Shown: positions 38,128 through 47,910 of the stretch, in pieces
How the letters are laid out: each line of letters begins with the position of its first letter
How positions within the stretch are numbered: position 1 is the stretch's first letter
Source of the DNA: Stutzerimonas stutzeri RCH2
GTDB taxonomy: Bacteria > Pseudomonadota > Gammaproteobacteria > Pseudomonadales > Pseudomonadaceae
DNA length: 64,000 bases
Assembly (NCBI RefSeq): GCF_000327065.1
Contig: NC_019936.1
Coordinates: 248,001-312,000 of the forward strand
Direction: 5' to 3'
Made by a program: the position numbers and the translations under genes
The notes under the pieces: model-generated
Told to the model about the DNA's origin: nothing
The model's database searches: none
What the model saw: only the letters and a program-made list of their open reading frames with translations

Positions 38128-39051
38128 CTATACGAGTCCTGCGGCTTCAAGGCTCACCCGCGTGCCGGCCTGGCCCTTGATGATGGCCTCGATCTGTTCC
38201 AGCGAGCCGATCACCGCGACGTTGCCGGTGTTGCGCGCGAACTCGCAGGCCGCCTGAACCTTGGGTCCCATGGAGCCGGCGGCAAAGCCACGGGATTGCA
38301 GCTGGTCGGGATGCGCCTCGCTGATGCGCCGCTGCTGCGGCGTGCCCCAGTCCAGGTAGGCGCCGTCGACATCGGTCGCGATCACCAGCAGGTCCGCCTT
38401 CAGCTGTTCGGCGAGCAGTGCCGAGCACAGGTCCTTGTCGATCACCGCCTCGACCCCCTGCAGTCGACCGCTCTGGTCATATACCGTCGGGATGCCTCCG
38501 CCGCCGGCGCAGATCACCACGCTGCCTTTATCCAAAAGCCAGCCGATCGGCCTGATCTCGAAAATGCGCTTCGGTCGCGGGCTTGGCACCACCCGACGAA
38601 ACCGGTCGCCATCCGCTGCGATGGCCCAGCCTTTTTCCTCTGCCAGGCGCTCGGCTTCTTCGCGGCTGTAAACCGGGCCAATCGGCTTGCTGGGCTGCTT
38701 GAACGCTGGATCCTCGGGGTCGACCTCAACCTGAGTCAGCAGGGTAGCCATGGGCACCTCGAACGGCAGCAGGTTGCCCAGCTCCTGTTCGATGATGTAG
38801 CCAATCATGCCTTCGGTTTCCGCACCGAGCACATCCAGTGGGTAGACGGGTACATCCTTGTAGGCGGCTCCCTGCAGAGCCAGCAGTCCGACCTGGGGGC
38901 CGTTGCCGTGGGCCACCACCAGTTCGTTTCCCGCCGCGATGCGGGCGATCTGCATGCAGGCGGTTCGGACATTCTCGCGCTGGTTGTCCGCACTCAAAGG
39001 CTCCCCGCGACGAAGCAGGGCGTTGCCGCCCAGGGCTATGACGATACGCAT
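38128..39051 (-). CDS. arcC: Carbamate kinase
   Basis: A 307-residue kinase that makes ATP from carbamoyl phosphate in the arginine deiminase pathway. The N-terminus [12 protein letters not shown] is diagnostic; further motifs are [21 protein letters not shown] and the catalytic-lysine region [10 protein letters not shown]. The start at 39051 gives the family length; a much longer upstream frame has no typical sequence. Last gene of arcDABC. Confidence 0.97.
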   Translation of the reverse strand: MRIVIALGGNALLRRGEPLSADNQRENVRTACMQIARIAAGNELVVAHGNGPQVGLLALQGAAYKDVPVYPLDVLGAETEGMIGYIIEQELGNLLPFEVPMATLLTQVEVDPEDPAFKQPSKPIGPVYSREEAERLAEEKGWAIAADGDRFRRVVPSPRPKRIFEIRPIGWLLDKGSVVICAGGGGIPTVYDQSGRLQGVEAVIDKDLCSALLAEQLKADLLVIATDVDGAYLDWGTPQQRRISEAHPDQLQSRGFAAGSMGPKVQAACEFARNTGNVAVIGSLEQIEAIIKGQAGTRVSLEAAGLV

Positions 39052-39080
39052 GCTGCGTTTCTCCGAATCAGATGTGCGGC

Positions 39081-40091
39081 TCAGATGCCGGCCAGCGTCG
39101 AGACGAGGATTGCCTTGATCGTGTGCATGCGATTCTCGGCCTGCTCGAAGGCGATACAGGCCGGCGACTCGAATACCTCCTCGGTGACTTCGATGCCATT
39201 GGCCAGATGCGGATAGCTCGCGGCGATCTCCTTGCCGATCTTGGTCTCGCAGTTGTGAAACGCCGGTAGGCAGTGCATGAACTTGCAGCGCGGATTGCCG
39301 GTTGCCTGCATCAGCTGCGGGTTCACCTGGTAGGGCAGCAGCAGCTGGATTCGCTCGGCCCAGGCTTCCAGCGGTTCGCCCATCGACACCCATACATCGG
39401 TATGGACGAAATCGACGCCTTGCACGGCTGCTCGTGGGTCTTCGGTGAGCGTCAGGCGTGCGCCGCTGGCCTTGGCGAATGCCTCGCAGGCGGCGACGTG
39501 TTCCGCACTCGGCCAGAGTGCGCGAGGTGCGGCGATGCGCACATCCATGCCGAGCTTGGCGCCGATCAGCAGCAGCGAGTTACCCATGTTGTTGCGCGCG
39601 TCGCCCAGGTAGGCGTAGCTGATCTGCTGCAGCGGCTTGTCGCTGTGTTCGCGCATGGTCATGACGTCGGCAATCATCTGGGTCGGGTGATACTCGTCGG
39701 TCAGGCCGTTGAATACCGGAACGCCGGCATAGCGCGCGAGCTCCTCGACGATCTCCTGCTTGAAGCCACGGTACTCAATGGCGTCGTACATGCGCCCGAG
39801 TACCCGCGCGGTGTCCTTCATGCTCTCCTTGTGGCCGATCTGCGAGGAGTTGGGGTCGATATAGGTGACGTTGGCGCCCTGATCGTAGGCGGCTACCTCA
39901 AAGGCGCAGCGGGTGCGCGTCGAGGTCTTCTCGAAGATCAGCGCGATGTTCTTGCCCTTGAGGTGCTGGCGCTCGGTACCGGTGTACTTGGCGCGCTTGA
40001 GATCGCGGGACAGATCGAGCAGGTAGCGCAACTCGCGCTCGCTGTGGTGCATCAGGCTGAGCAGGCTGCGGTTGTGCGTATTGAACGGCAT
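39081..40091 (-). CDS. arcB: Catabolic ornithine carbamoyltransferase
   Basis: A 336-residue enzyme splitting citrulline into ornithine and carbamoyl phosphate. It has the carbamoyl-phosphate motif [21 protein letters not shown], and the ornithine motif HCLPAFH. Its position between arcA and arcC marks it as the catabolic form rather than ArgF. Confidence 0.97.
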   Translation of the reverse strand: MPFNTHNRSLLSLMHHSERELRYLLDLSRDLKRAKYTGTERQHLKGKNIALIFEKTSTRTRCAFEVAAYDQGANVTYIDPNSSQIGHKESMKDTARVLGRMYDAIEYRGFKQEIVEELARYAGVPVFNGLTDEYHPTQMIADVMTMREHSDKPLQQISYAYLGDARNNMGNSLLLIGAKLGMDVRIAAPRALWPSAEHVAACEAFAKASGARLTLTEDPRAAVQGVDFVHTDVWVSMGEPLEAWAERIQLLLPYQVNPQLMQATGNPRCKFMHCLPAFHNCETKIGKEIAASYPHLANGIEVTEEVFESPACIAFEQAENRMHTIKAILVSTLAGI

Positions 40092-40108
40092 GATTCGCTT
40101 CCTCTTTT

Positions 40109-40140
40109 CACGAGGCGGCGTGGGAGCACGCCGCCTCGTG
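40109..40140 (-). repeat. Strong intercistronic hairpin between arcA and arcB
   Basis: A perfect 13-bp stem (CACGAGGCGGCGT / ACGCCGCCTCGTG) with a 6-base loop begins 4 bp past the arcA stop. No T-run follows in the direction of transcription, so it is more likely an mRNA stabiliser than a terminator, protecting arcA messages from 3' decay. Confidence 0.8.
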
Positions 40141-40143
40141 CTG

Positions 40144-41400
40144 TCAGTAGTCGATGGCGTCGCGGATGATCGGGCAGGTCATGCAATGCCCGCCGCCGCG
40201 GCCACGGCCCAGCTCGCTGGCGCTGATGGTAATGACCTCGACCCCGGCCTTGCGCAGCATGGTGTTGGTGAAGGTGTTGCGGTCGTAGCCGATGACGACG
40301 CCGGGCTCAAGGGCGACCACGTTGTTGCCGTCGTCCCACTGCTCGCGTTCGACTTCATAGCTGTCGCCACCGGTTTCCACTACCCGCAGCGCCGTCAGGC
40401 CGAGCGCCTCGGCCACGACGTCGAGAAACGGCGCTTGCTCGCGGCGCAGATCGATGCCGTCCGGCTTGCGCTCATCGGGCCGCAGGCTGAAGGCGGTAAT
40501 GCCGTGCACCACCTCCGGGAAGATGGTCACCAGGTCGCGATCACAGAAGCTGAACACCGTATCCAGGTGCATGGCCGAGCGGGAGCGGGGCAGGCCGGCG
40601 ACGATCACCCGCTCGGCGGCGCCGTGGCGGAACAGCGACTGGGCCAACTGGCCGATCGCCTGCCGCGAGCTGCGCTCACCCATGCCGATCAGCACTACCC
40701 CCTTGCCGATCGGCATCACATCCCCGCCTTCCAGTGTGGCCAGGCCATGATCGAGCTCGGGGTCGCCGTACCAGACCTTGAAATCCTGGTCGCGGAACTG
40801 CGGGTGGAAGCGGTAGATGGCGGCAGTGAGCAGGGTTTCCTGACGCCGCGCGGTCCAGTGCATCGGGTTGAGCGAAACGCCGCCGTAGATCCAGCAGGTG
40901 GTGTCACGGGTGAACAGGGTGTTCGGCAACGGCGGCAGGATGAAGCTCGAGTGGCCCAGGTAGTCGCGGAACATGCGGACAATCTCGCCACCTTCGCTGC
41001 CAGGCAGATCGCTGCCGGATACGCCGCCGATGAGGAACTCCGCCAGCTGGCGTCGCTCCAGGCCTTCCAGCCAGCTGCGTACTTCGCCCTGCAGGCCGAG
41101 TCCGACCTGGTTGGCGGTGATCTTGCGGTCGAGGAGCCATTTCAACGCTTCCGGATCGCTCAGCGTCTCGGTCAACAGGTTGTGCATCTCCAGCACCTCG
41201 ACGCCGCGCTCGCGCATCTTGCTGACGAAGTCGAAGTGGTCGCGTTTGGCCTGGCTCACCCAGAGCACGTCATCGAACAGCAGCTCGTCGCAGTTGCTGG
41301 GAGTCAGGCGCTGATGGGCCAGGCCCGGCGAGCAGACCATTACCTTGCGCAGCTTGCCTGCCTCGGAGTGAACGCCCAGCTTCGGTGATTGCAACATCAT
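40144..41400 (-). CDS. arcA: Arginine deiminase
   Basis: A 418-residue enzyme converting arginine to citrulline and ammonia. Active-site motifs: [29 protein letters not shown] and the catalytic Cys406 in GGGHCMTCP, at the same position as in the P. aeruginosa enzyme. GGAGG lies 6 bases before the ATG at 41400; a second ATG follows immediately. Confidence 0.98.
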   Translation of the reverse strand: MMLQSPKLGVHSEAGKLRKVMVCSPGLAHQRLTPSNCDELLFDDVLWVSQAKRDHFDFVSKMRERGVEVLEMHNLLTETLSDPEALKWLLDRKITANQVGLGLQGEVRSWLEGLERRQLAEFLIGGVSGSDLPGSEGGEIVRMFRDYLGHSSFILPPLPNTLFTRDTTCWIYGGVSLNPMHWTARRQETLLTAAIYRFHPQFRDQDFKVWYGDPELDHGLATLEGGDVMPIGKGVVLIGMGERSSRQAIGQLAQSLFRHGAAERVIVAGLPRSRSAMHLDTVFSFCDRDLVTIFPEVVHGITAFSLRPDERKPDGIDLRREQAPFLDVVAEALGLTALRVVETGGDSYEVEREQWDDGNNVVALEPGVVIGYDRNTFTNTMLRKAGVEVITISASELGRGRGGGHCMTCPIIRDAIDY

Positions 41401-41441
41401 TTAATGCCTCCTTGGTCGTCGCACCTGTTGGTGCTTCGGTG

Positions 41442-41470
41442 ACTGGCCACGACTCGTGATCGTGGCCAGT
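41442..41470 (-). repeat. Intercistronic hairpin between arcD and arcA
   Basis: An 11-bp perfect stem (ACTGGCCACGA / TCGTGGCCAGT) with a 7-base loop lies in the 91-bp arcD-arcA gap; a smaller GCACC/GGTGC stem is at 41421-41434. No T-run. P. aeruginosa arc mRNA is known to be processed, and this hairpin could define a stable arcA 5' or arcD 3' end (inference). Confidence 0.65.
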
Positions 41471-41491
41471 GGATACGGCAGGGTTATCGCC

Positions 41492-42919
41492 TCAGAGTGA
41501 AAGGAACCCGTCATAGAGCCCATAGGCGGCGATCGCCGCACCTATCAGCACCGCCGCGAAAATCAGCCTCTCGATGGCGGTAAAGACCGGCTGCCCGAGC
41601 TCATGCTTGGCCTTGGCGAAGAACAGCACCCCGGGGGCGTAGAGCAGCGCCGACAGCAGTACGTACTGCATGCCACCGGCGTACACCAGCCACATCGCAT
41701 AGAGCGTGGCGATGGCTGCGTTCAGCAGATCCTTGCGGCGCTCACGGGGGGCGCCCTCATATCCTTCGCCACGCAGACCAAGCAGCAGTCCATAGGCGGC
41801 CGACCAGAAGTAGGGCACCAGGATCATCGAGGTGGCGAGGTAGAGCAGGCTCAGATAGGTCGAGGCGTTGAACAGGGTGATGATCAGGAACAGCTGGATC
41901 AGCCCGTTGGACAGCCACAGCGCGTTGACCGGAACGTGCTTGGCGTTCTCCTTGCGCAGGAACTGCGGCATGGTGTGATCGCGCGCCGCGGCGAAGAGAA
42001 TCTCGGCGCACAGCAGCGTCCAGGACAGCAGGGCGCCCGCGAGGGAAACCACCAGCCCGACGCTGATCAGTACGGCTCCCCAGCGCCCGACGACCTGTTC
42101 CAGCACGCCCGCCATGGACGGGTTCTTCAGGCCCGCCAGCTCGGCCTGGCTCATGATGCCCATCGACAACACGTTCACCAGCACCAGCAAGGCCAGCACG
42201 CTGCAGAAGCCAATCACCGTGGCGCGGCCGACATCGCTGCGCCGTTCGGCGCGGGCCGAGAAAATGCTGGCGCCTTCGATGCCGATGAATACCCACACCG
42301 TCACCAGCATCATGTTGCGCACCTGCTGCATGACACCGCCTAGCTCGATGTTGCCGCGACCCCAGAAGTCGGCGGTGAACACCTCCAGGCGGAACGCCAC
42401 CGCTGTGATCACGATGAACAGGATCAGCGGCACGATCTTGGCGATCGTGGTGACAAGATTGATGAAGGCTGCTTCGCGAATGCCGCGCAGCACGAGGAAA
42501 TGCACACCCCACAGCACCAGCGATGCACCGATCACCGCCGGCAGGGTGTTGCCCTCGCCGAACATCGGCACGAAGTAGCCCAGGGTGCTGAACAGCAGCA
42601 CGAAGTAACTGACGTTGCCGATCCAGGCGCTGATCCAGTAACCCCATGCCGAAGAGAAGCCCATATAGTCGCCGAAACCCGCCTTGGCGTAGGCGTAGAC
42701 GCCCGCATCCAGCTCCGGCTTGCGGTTGGCCAGGCTCTGGAAGACGAACGCCAGGGTCAGCATGCCCACGGCCGTGATCGCCCAGCCAATCAGAATCCCG
42801 CCGGCGCTGGCACTGGCGGCCATGTTCTGCGGCAGGGAGAAGATCCCGCCGCCAATCATCGAGCCCACGACGAGCGCTACCAATGCTCCTAGCTTGAGTT
42901 GCTTCGAATTTGCGGCCAT
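41492..42919 (-). CDS. arcD: Arginine/ornithine antiporter
   Basis: A 475-residue APC-family transporter exchanging external arginine for ornithine. About 12 to 13 hydrophobic helices; the N-terminal motif LVVGSMIGGGIFSLPQNMA is the substrate-binding helix. First gene of the arcDABC operon, directly behind an Anr-type promoter. Confidence 0.97.
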   Translation of the reverse strand: MAANSKQLKLGALVALVVGSMIGGGIFSLPQNMAASASAGGILIGWAITAVGMLTLAFVFQSLANRKPELDAGVYAYAKAGFGDYMGFSSAWGYWISAWIGNVSYFVLLFSTLGYFVPMFGEGNTLPAVIGASLVLWGVHFLVLRGIREAAFINLVTTIAKIVPLILFIVITAVAFRLEVFTADFWGRGNIELGGVMQQVRNMMLVTVWVFIGIEGASIFSARAERRSDVGRATVIGFCSVLALLVLVNVLSMGIMSQAELAGLKNPSMAGVLEQVVGRWGAVLISVGLVVSLAGALLSWTLLCAEILFAAARDHTMPQFLRKENAKHVPVNALWLSNGLIQLFLIITLFNASTYLSLLYLATSMILVPYFWSAAYGLLLGLRGEGYEGAPRERRKDLLNAAIATLYAMWLVYAGGMQYVLLSALLYAPGVLFFAKAKHELGQPVFTAIERLIFAAVLIGAAIAAYGLYDGFLSL

Positions 42920-42952
42920 GGCTATCTCCAGGAAGTTCGTGGCACTTGCTGG

Positions 42953-42994
42953 ATTAAAGTACCGGGCGAACCGCTACGTAATGATTTCGCTCAA
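42953..42994 (-). promoter_or_regulatory. Anr/Fnr-type promoter of arcDABC
   Basis: On the minus strand, TTGAGCGAAATCAT (42994-42981) matches the Anr/Fnr consensus TTGAT-N4-ATCAA at 8 of 10 positions. A TTTAAT -10 box (42958-42953) lies downstream so that the site is centred about 41.5 bases upstream of the expected start near 42946, the class II activator position. This fits oxygen-limited induction of the arginine deiminase pathway. Confidence 0.8.
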
Positions 42995-43052
42995 GCCGTC
43001 ACCGGTTAGTTGCTGGGATGATTAGCTCGAACCGTCGTGAAAGGTGTTGAAA

Positions 43053-43466
43053 ATGCAGCCAGACGGCATGTCTCGTGGGGTAGCAGAGGAGGCGTTTGTG
43101 TTCAGGCCTGGTAATCTGCAGGTACGTGACCTGCCTTCGGCGGACCGACCTGCTTATCGCTTGTTGCTTGATTATCGAGTGGAAGATGGCGTGGCGGTGC
43201 CACGCTGGGCGTACTTCCACCTACGCGGCGAGGTCGGCCAGATAGTAGTAGACGAGCAATTTCGGATGCATCGGGACGTCGCCTGCAATTTCCTGCAGAA
43301 GATCCGTCAGTGCCTGCGCCAGCACGGCGCGCCTGTGCGTTCGGATGTCGTGTTCGGTTTTCACCGCCTGTACGACCCGCTGTTTGAGGATTTGCGCCGA
43401 CAGCTGCGCATCCGGTCAGGCGAGCCCGTCGACCTCGAGCGCTTTCTGCGTGATGAACGGGGCTAG
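43053..43466 (+). CDS. Conserved hypothetical protein
   Basis: A 137-residue soluble protein, no signal peptide or membrane segment. Its central part (RLLLDYRVEDGVAVPRWAYFHLRGEVGQIVVDEQF) looks like a beta-rich core; the C-terminal half is helical and basic. No family recognised. Good codon use supports a real gene. It starts at ATG 43053 (GTG 43044 also possible) and is divergent from arcD. Its stop shares a CTAG with the convergent DUF3392 gene. Confidence 0.65.
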   Translation: MQPDGMSRGVAEEAFVFRPGNLQVRDLPSADRPAYRLLLDYRVEDGVAVPRWAYFHLRGEVGQIVVDEQFRMHRDVACNFLQKIRQCLRQHGAPVRSDVVFGFHRLYDPLFEDLRRQLRIRSGEPVDLERFLRDERG

Positions 43467-43786
43467 TTGCGGTCGGCGATCACGCCGATGAGGAAGAAGA
43501 TCAGCAGCAGTACCGGTGCCAGGCTGTAGTTGTTCAGGTGCGCCAGTCCCTGGGTCATCCACGGCGTGAGGAAGACGATCGCCAAGCCATAGCCCACCGC
43601 GCAGACCAGCACGAAGATCAGCGTGCGCAGGAAGAAGTTGAGGTTGCTCACGGTGTTCTTCACCCAGGCGTTGAGCGCCGGGCCGAACAGCACGAACAGC
43701 GTCGCCATCAACGCCAGCGAAATATCGGACAGGTGGCTGCGGCTCCAGCGCGACAGCGTGACGATCAGGTCGAGTAGCAAATCCAT
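43463..43786 (-). CDS. DUF3392 membrane protein
   Basis: A 107-residue inner-membrane protein with three helices (ISLALMATLFVLFGPAL, FFLRTLIFVLVCAVGYGLAIVFL, SLAPVLLLIFFLIGVIA). Matches the DUF3392 group conserved beside hemW in pseudomonads. Function unknown. The 9-bp gap to hemW upstream suggests co-transcription with hemW-rdgB. Confidence 0.85.
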   Translation of the reverse strand: MDLLLDLIVTLSRWSRSHLSDISLALMATLFVLFGPALNAWVKNTVSNLNFFLRTLIFVLVCAVGYGLAIVFLTPWMTQGLAHLNNYSLAPVLLLIFFLIGVIADRN

Positions 43787-43795
43787 GCGGTGTCC

Positions 43796-44998
43796 TTAAG
43801 GCAGGAAGCTCTGTAGCAGGTCATTGAGAAACAGCTGGCCTTTGGGCGTCGCCACCAGGCGCTCAGGGTCAGCCGCCAGAAGGCCGCGGGCTTCGGCCTC
43901 GCGCCTTGGGTTGGCGAGCAGGTCCAGTGGTAGCCCGGTGCGCTGAGTGAACAGCATGGCCGGTACGCCGTCGGTGAGGCGCAGCACATTCATCAGGAAT
44001 TCGAAGGGCAACTCATCGGCCGTGAGCTGCTTTTCACCGGCACGAAAGGCCTTTGCCGGGTCCAGGTAGTCCTTGGGCAGGCGGGTCTTCCAGCTGCGCA
44101 GGATGTAGCCGTCGGCGTGGCTGAGTTTGGCGTGGGCCCCAGCGCCGATGCCGAGGAAATCGCCGAAGGTCCAGTAATTCAGGTTGTGCCGTGCCTGCCG
44201 CCCCGGTTGCGCGTAAGCCGAGGTCTCGTACTGGCGATAGCCGTGTTCGGCGAGCAGCGCCTGGCCGGCTTCCTGAATGTCCCAGAGGATGTCGTCTTCG
44301 GGCAGCTGCGGCGGCTGGCTCCAGAACACCGTGTTTGGCTCCAGCGTCAGCTGATACCAGGACAGGTGTGTCGGCTGCTGCGCGATGGCGATGCGCAGGT
44401 CGCTCAGCGCGTCCTCCAGACTCTGGTCCGGCAGGCCATGCATGAGGTCGAGGTTGAAGTTTTCGAAGCCGGCGGCACGGGCCATGTCGGCGGCGCGAAT
44501 GGCTTCATCGCCGTCATGGATGCGCCCGAGCGCCTTGAGTTTGTCGGCCTGGAAACTCTGCACACCGATGGACAGCCGGTTGATGCCGAGTTGGCGATAG
44601 TCGCGGAACTTGGCCTGCTCGAAGGTCCCGGGGTTGGCTTCCAGGGTGATCTCGATGTCGTCGGCGAAGCCAACCAGCCGCTCCAGGTCGTCGACGATCG
44701 CAGCCAGTGCCTGGGCGGAAAACAGGCTTGGCGTGCCGCCGCCGAAGAACATCGAGCTCAGTCGGCGACCCTGGACATGCTCGAGGTCATCCCGCAGGTC
44801 GGCCAGCAGCGCGGCGACGTAGGCCTCCTCGGGCAGCTCGGGGCCGGCCGTATGGGAGTTGAAGTCGCAGTAGGGGCACTTTCGCACGCACCAGGGGATA
44901 TGAACATAGGCCGCCAGCGGCGGCAGCACGAAGCCGGCCCCTCGCGTAATGCTGCTATCACCGCTACTGGCCGGGAGGGCTGGGTGTGCTGCTTTCAT
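43796..44998 (-). CDS. hemW: Radical SAM heme chaperone HemW
   Basis: A 400-residue HemN-like protein. The radical SAM cysteines are Cys37, Cys41 and Cys44 in [23 protein letters not shown] and [14 protein letters not shown] follow. The family carries heme rather than acting as coproporphyrinogen dehydrogenase. The start at 44998 overlaps the rdgB stop (ATGA), adding about 24 residues before the conserved [13 protein letters not shown]; a long upstream extension in frame is unlikely. Confidence 0.95.
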   Translation of the reverse strand: MKAAHPALPASSGDSSITRGAGFVLPPLAAYVHIPWCVRKCPYCDFNSHTAGPELPEEAYVAALLADLRDDLEHVQGRRLSSMFFGGGTPSLFSAQALAAIVDDLERLVGFADDIEITLEANPGTFEQAKFRDYRQLGINRLSIGVQSFQADKLKALGRIHDGDEAIRAADMARAAGFENFNLDLMHGLPDQSLEDALSDLRIAIAQQPTHLSWYQLTLEPNTVFWSQPPQLPEDDILWDIQEAGQALLAEHGYRQYETSAYAQPGRQARHNLNYWTFGDFLGIGAGAHAKLSHADGYILRSWKTRLPKDYLDPAKAFRAGEKQLTADELPFEFLMNVLRLTDGVPAMLFTQRTGLPLDLLANPRREAEARGLLAADPERLVATPKGQLFLNDLLQSFLP

Positions 44999-45588
44999 AT
45001 CCCCAGCCGCTGCTTGAGCAGGGCCATGGCACGTGCACGGTGGCTGAGCTGGTTTTTCTGTGCGGCCGGCAGCTCGGCACTGGAGCACTCACATTCCGGC
45101 ACCCAGAACAGCGGGTCGTAGCCGAAACCATGCTCACCGCGCGCCGCATGCAGGATGCGACCCTGCCAGAGGCCCTCGCAGATGATCGGCAGCGGGTCGT
45201 TAGCGTGCCGCACCAGGGCCAGGGCGCAGACGAACTGTGCGCCGCGCTCGGCGTCCGGCACGTCGCGCAAGACTTGCAACAGCTTGGCATTGTTGGCCGC
45301 GTCGCCCTGGCCGTCGGCATAGCGCGCTGAGTAGATGCCCGGTGCGCCGCCCAGGGCATCGACCGCCAGACCGGAGTCGTCAGCAAGCGCGGGCAAACCG
45401 GACAGCCGGGCCGCGTTACGCGCTTTGAGAATGGCATTCTCGATGAACGACAGGCCGGTTTCCTCAGGCTCGATATCGCTGAACTCGGCAACCGATCGCA
45501 CGCGTACGGCGTTGCCGAGCATGGCCTGGAGTTCCTTGAGTTTGCCGGCGTTATGACTGGCCAGCACCAGTTCGGAAAAAGGCATCAT
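44995..45588 (-). CDS. rdgB: dITP/XTP pyrophosphatase (RdgB/HAM1)
   Basis: A 197-residue nucleotide house-cleaning enzyme that removes dITP and XTP. Motifs: [51 protein letters not shown] and the C-terminal [10 protein letters not shown] and SHRARA. Coupled to hemW by ATGA and to the upstream DUF4426 gene by a 4-bp overlap. Confidence 0.97.
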   Translation of the reverse strand: MMPFSELVLASHNAGKLKELQAMLGNAVRVRSVAEFSDIEPEETGLSFIENAILKARNAARLSGLPALADDSGLAVDALGGAPGIYSARYADGQGDAANNAKLLQVLRDVPDAERGAQFVCALALVRHANDPLPIICEGLWQGRILHAARGEHGFGYDPLFWVPECECSSAELPAAQKNQLSHRARAMALLKQRLGI

Positions 45589-46007
45589 CGGTCGGGAAAG
45601 AATTCCTGGTTGAAGTCGAAGCTGATTGGCTCAGCCCCGCTCGGCTGTACGGTGAGGCGAAAGCGCAGGGTTTCCTGGGAATCGAACGGAAACTGGGCGA
45701 GGTAGTAGATCGCCTCGTCGCCTTCCTTGAGCTGCTTGAAGCTCAGCGCGCGGTCCTGGCCGAGCAGGTTCTTCACCTCGCCGCTGACCTGCGCGGCGAC
45801 CGGCTTGCCGCCCTTGAGCACCGAGACATTGACCACACCCTGGGTCTTGCTCCGTACCAGCCCTGCCGCAGCGGCGATATCCGGCTGCAGGAAGCCGGAG
45901 TTGAAGGCGATGTAGTGGATGTCGTATTCGCCGACGCTGTGCTTGCGTTCAGCTAGGGCCGGCAATGTGAGGAGCGCGGCCAAAAGGCCGATCAGGACGT
46001 GTTTCAT
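45585..46007 (-). CDS. DUF4426 periplasmic protein
   Basis: A 140-residue secreted protein: signal [17 protein letters not shown], then a beta-rich mature domain ([29 protein letters not shown]). DUF4426 members sit next to rdgB and metW in pseudomonads; function unknown. GGAGG lies 7 bases before the ATG at 46007. It overlaps rdgB (ATGA). Confidence 0.9.
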   Translation of the reverse strand: MKHVLIGLLAALLTLPALAERKHSVGEYDIHYIAFNSGFLQPDIAAAAGLVRSKTQGVVNVSVLKGGKPVAAQVSGEVKNLLGQDRALSFKQLKEGDEAIYYLAQFPFDSQETLRFRLTVQPSGAEPISFDFNQEFFPDR

Positions 46008-46033
46008 AAGCTTACCTCCAGCGTTGAAGCCGC

Positions 46034-46633
46034 TCAGCGGGATGGCCCGGTGACGCGGTAGATGCCGATTTCGCCCAGCAGATTCGGCCATAGTCGACTG
46101 GCCCAGCCATGCCGATGGTCGCGGTCCACTGCCAAGCGCTCGAGCACCCTGGCACCGCTTTCCTGGCACAACCGCTCGAAGTCCTCGAACGTGCAGAAGT
46201 GAATGTTCGGCGTGTTGTACCAAGTGTAGGGGAGGAACTCCGACACCGGCATGCGGCCCTTGCTCGCCAGGTACCAGCGGCAACGCCAGTGGCCGAAATT
46301 GGGGAAGGTGATGATGCACTGGCGGCCAACGCGCAGCATTTCCTTCATCAGCTGGTCGGGGTAGTGCACGGCCTGCAGCGCCTGGGTCATCACCACCATG
46401 TCGAAGCTGTCGCTGGCGAAGTTGCCCAGGCCCAGGTCGAGGTTCTGCTCGATGACATTGACGCCCTTGTCGATGCAGGCGGCGATGTTGTCCGGGTCGA
46501 TCTCCAGCCCGTAGCCGCTGACCTGTTTGTGGTCGCGCAGCCAGGCCAGCAGCTCGCCGTTGCCGCAGCCGAGGTCGAGGACTCGGCTGCCGGCCGGGAT
46601 CCAGTCTTGGATGATGTCCAGATCGGCGCGCAT
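46034..46633 (-). CDS. metW: MetW, methionine biosynthesis methyltransferase-fold protein
   Basis: A 199-residue class I methyltransferase-fold protein (VLDLGCGNGELLAWL, GLEIDPDNI, MTQALQAVHYP). In bacteria with MetX, MetW is needed for full homoserine acyltransferase function. It lies 9 bp downstream of metX, forming the standard metXW pair. Confidence 0.96.
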   Translation of the reverse strand: MRADLDIIQDWIPAGSRVLDLGCGNGELLAWLRDHKQVSGYGLEIDPDNIAACIDKGVNVIEQNLDLGLGNFASDSFDMVVMTQALQAVHYPDQLMKEMLRVGRQCIITFPNFGHWRCRWYLASKGRMPVSEFLPYTWYNTPNIHFCTFEDFERLCQESGARVLERLAVDRDHRHGWASRLWPNLLGEIGIYRVTGPSR

Positions 46634-46642
46634 CTTCGTTCC

Positions 46643-47782
46643 TTATACGGCTATGCGGTTCATGTAACCGCGGAAGGCTTGCAGGTAGCGGGGATTGGGG
46701 ATCAGGAACGCATCGTGGCCCTGCGGTGCATCGATCTCCAGGTAGCAGACGTTCTTGCGAGCGGCGAGCAGGGCATCGACGATTTCCCGCGAGCGCTCCG
46801 GCGAGAAGCGCCAGTCGGTGGTGAAGGACATCACGCAGAAATCCGCCTTGGCGACCTCGAAAGTCTTGGCCAGATCATCATCGTTGGCCGCCGCCGGGTC
46901 GAAGTAGTCCAGCGCCTTGGTCATCAGCAGGTAGGTATTGGCGTCGAAGCGCCCGGAAAATTCCTCGCCCTGATAGCGCAGATAGCTTTCGACCTGAAAC
47001 TCGACGCTGTTGAAGTCGTAGTTGAGCTTCTCGCTCTTCAGCCCACGGCCGAATTTGGTGCCCATGGCGTCATCGGACAGGTAGGTGATGTGGCCGACCA
47101 TGCGCGCCAGCATCAGGCCGCGCTTGGGAATCACGCCCATCTCCTGGAAATGCCCGCCGTGGAACTCGGGGTCGGAGAGAATCGCCTGGCGCGCGACTTC
47201 GTTGAAGGCGATGTTCTGCGCCGACAGCTTCGGCGCCGAGGCGATGGCCAGGCAGTGACGCACGCGCTCGGGGTAGCTGATGGTCCATTGCAACGCCTGC
47301 ATGCCGCCCAGGCTGCCACCGACCACCGCTGCCCACTGGGCGATGCCGAGCCGATCGGCCAGGCGTGCCTGGCTGTGCACCCAGTCTTCCACGGTGACCA
47401 CCGGGAAGTCGGCGCCGTAGGGCTTGCCGCTGGCCGGGTTGGTGCTGCTCGGGCCGGTCGAGCCGTTGCAGCCGCCAAGATTGTTCAGGCTGACGACGAA
47501 GAAGCGGTTGGTATCTATGGCCTTACCCGGGCCGATACACGAATCCCACCAGCCGGGCTTACGGTCGTCCTCGCTGTGATAGCCGGCGGCATGATGATGA
47601 CCGGACAGCGCATGGCAGATCAGCACGGCGTTGCTGCGTGCGGCGTTCAGCTCACCATAGGTTTCGTAGATCAGCTGGTAATCGGCCAGCGTGCGGCCGC
47701 AGGCGAGTGTCAATGGCTCGGCAAAGTGCGCGATCTGCGGACTCACCAGGCCAACGGAATCGGCGGGAATGGCAGTGGGCAT
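46643..47782 (-). CDS. metX: Homoserine O-acyltransferase MetX
   Basis: A 379-residue alpha/beta hydrolase-fold enzyme that activates homoserine for methionine synthesis. The nucleophile elbow [12 protein letters not shown] holds the catalytic Ser; the Asp and His of the triad are in the C-terminal part ([14 protein letters not shown]). Pseudomonas MetX members are mostly O-succinyltransferases although the fold name suggests acetyl; the acyl choice cannot be decided here. Confidence 0.96.
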   Translation of the reverse strand: MPTAIPADSVGLVSPQIAHFAEPLTLACGRTLADYQLIYETYGELNAARSNAVLICHALSGHHHAAGYHSEDDRKPGWWDSCIGPGKAIDTNRFFVVSLNNLGGCNGSTGPSSTNPASGKPYGADFPVVTVEDWVHSQARLADRLGIAQWAAVVGGSLGGMQALQWTISYPERVRHCLAIASAPKLSAQNIAFNEVARQAILSDPEFHGGHFQEMGVIPKRGLMLARMVGHITYLSDDAMGTKFGRGLKSEKLNYDFNSVEFQVESYLRYQGEEFSGRFDANTYLLMTKALDYFDPAAANDDDLAKTFEVAKADFCVMSFTTDWRFSPERSREIVDALLAARKNVCYLEIDAPQGHDAFLIPNPRYLQAFRGYMNRIAV

Positions 47783-47867
47783 CGACCCTGGCTCTTGCTT
47801 GAAGAAGGCGGCAAAGTCTAAAGGTAAGCGCGCTGCAATTCATCCTGAAATGCAACGGCGGGCGGGT

Positions 47868-47908
47868 CGCTTGCCATTTCGACGCTTGCGCGGCGGAAAT
47901 GGCAAGCG
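47868..47908 (-). repeat. Long perfect inverted repeat between the dynamin-like gene and metX
   Basis: CGCTTGCCATTTC (47868-47880) and GAAATGGCAAGCG (47896-47908) form a 13-bp stem with a 15-base loop, 2 bp beyond the dynamin-like stop codon. No T-run follows, so it may be a Rho-dependent or stabilising 3' end. Confidence 0.6.
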
Positions 47909-47910
47909 GA

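Noticed and set aside
46109..47821. 570-codon plus-strand frame opposite metW and metX
   Set aside because: Typical GC-rich antisense shadow; both opposing genes are fully conserved and explain the region.
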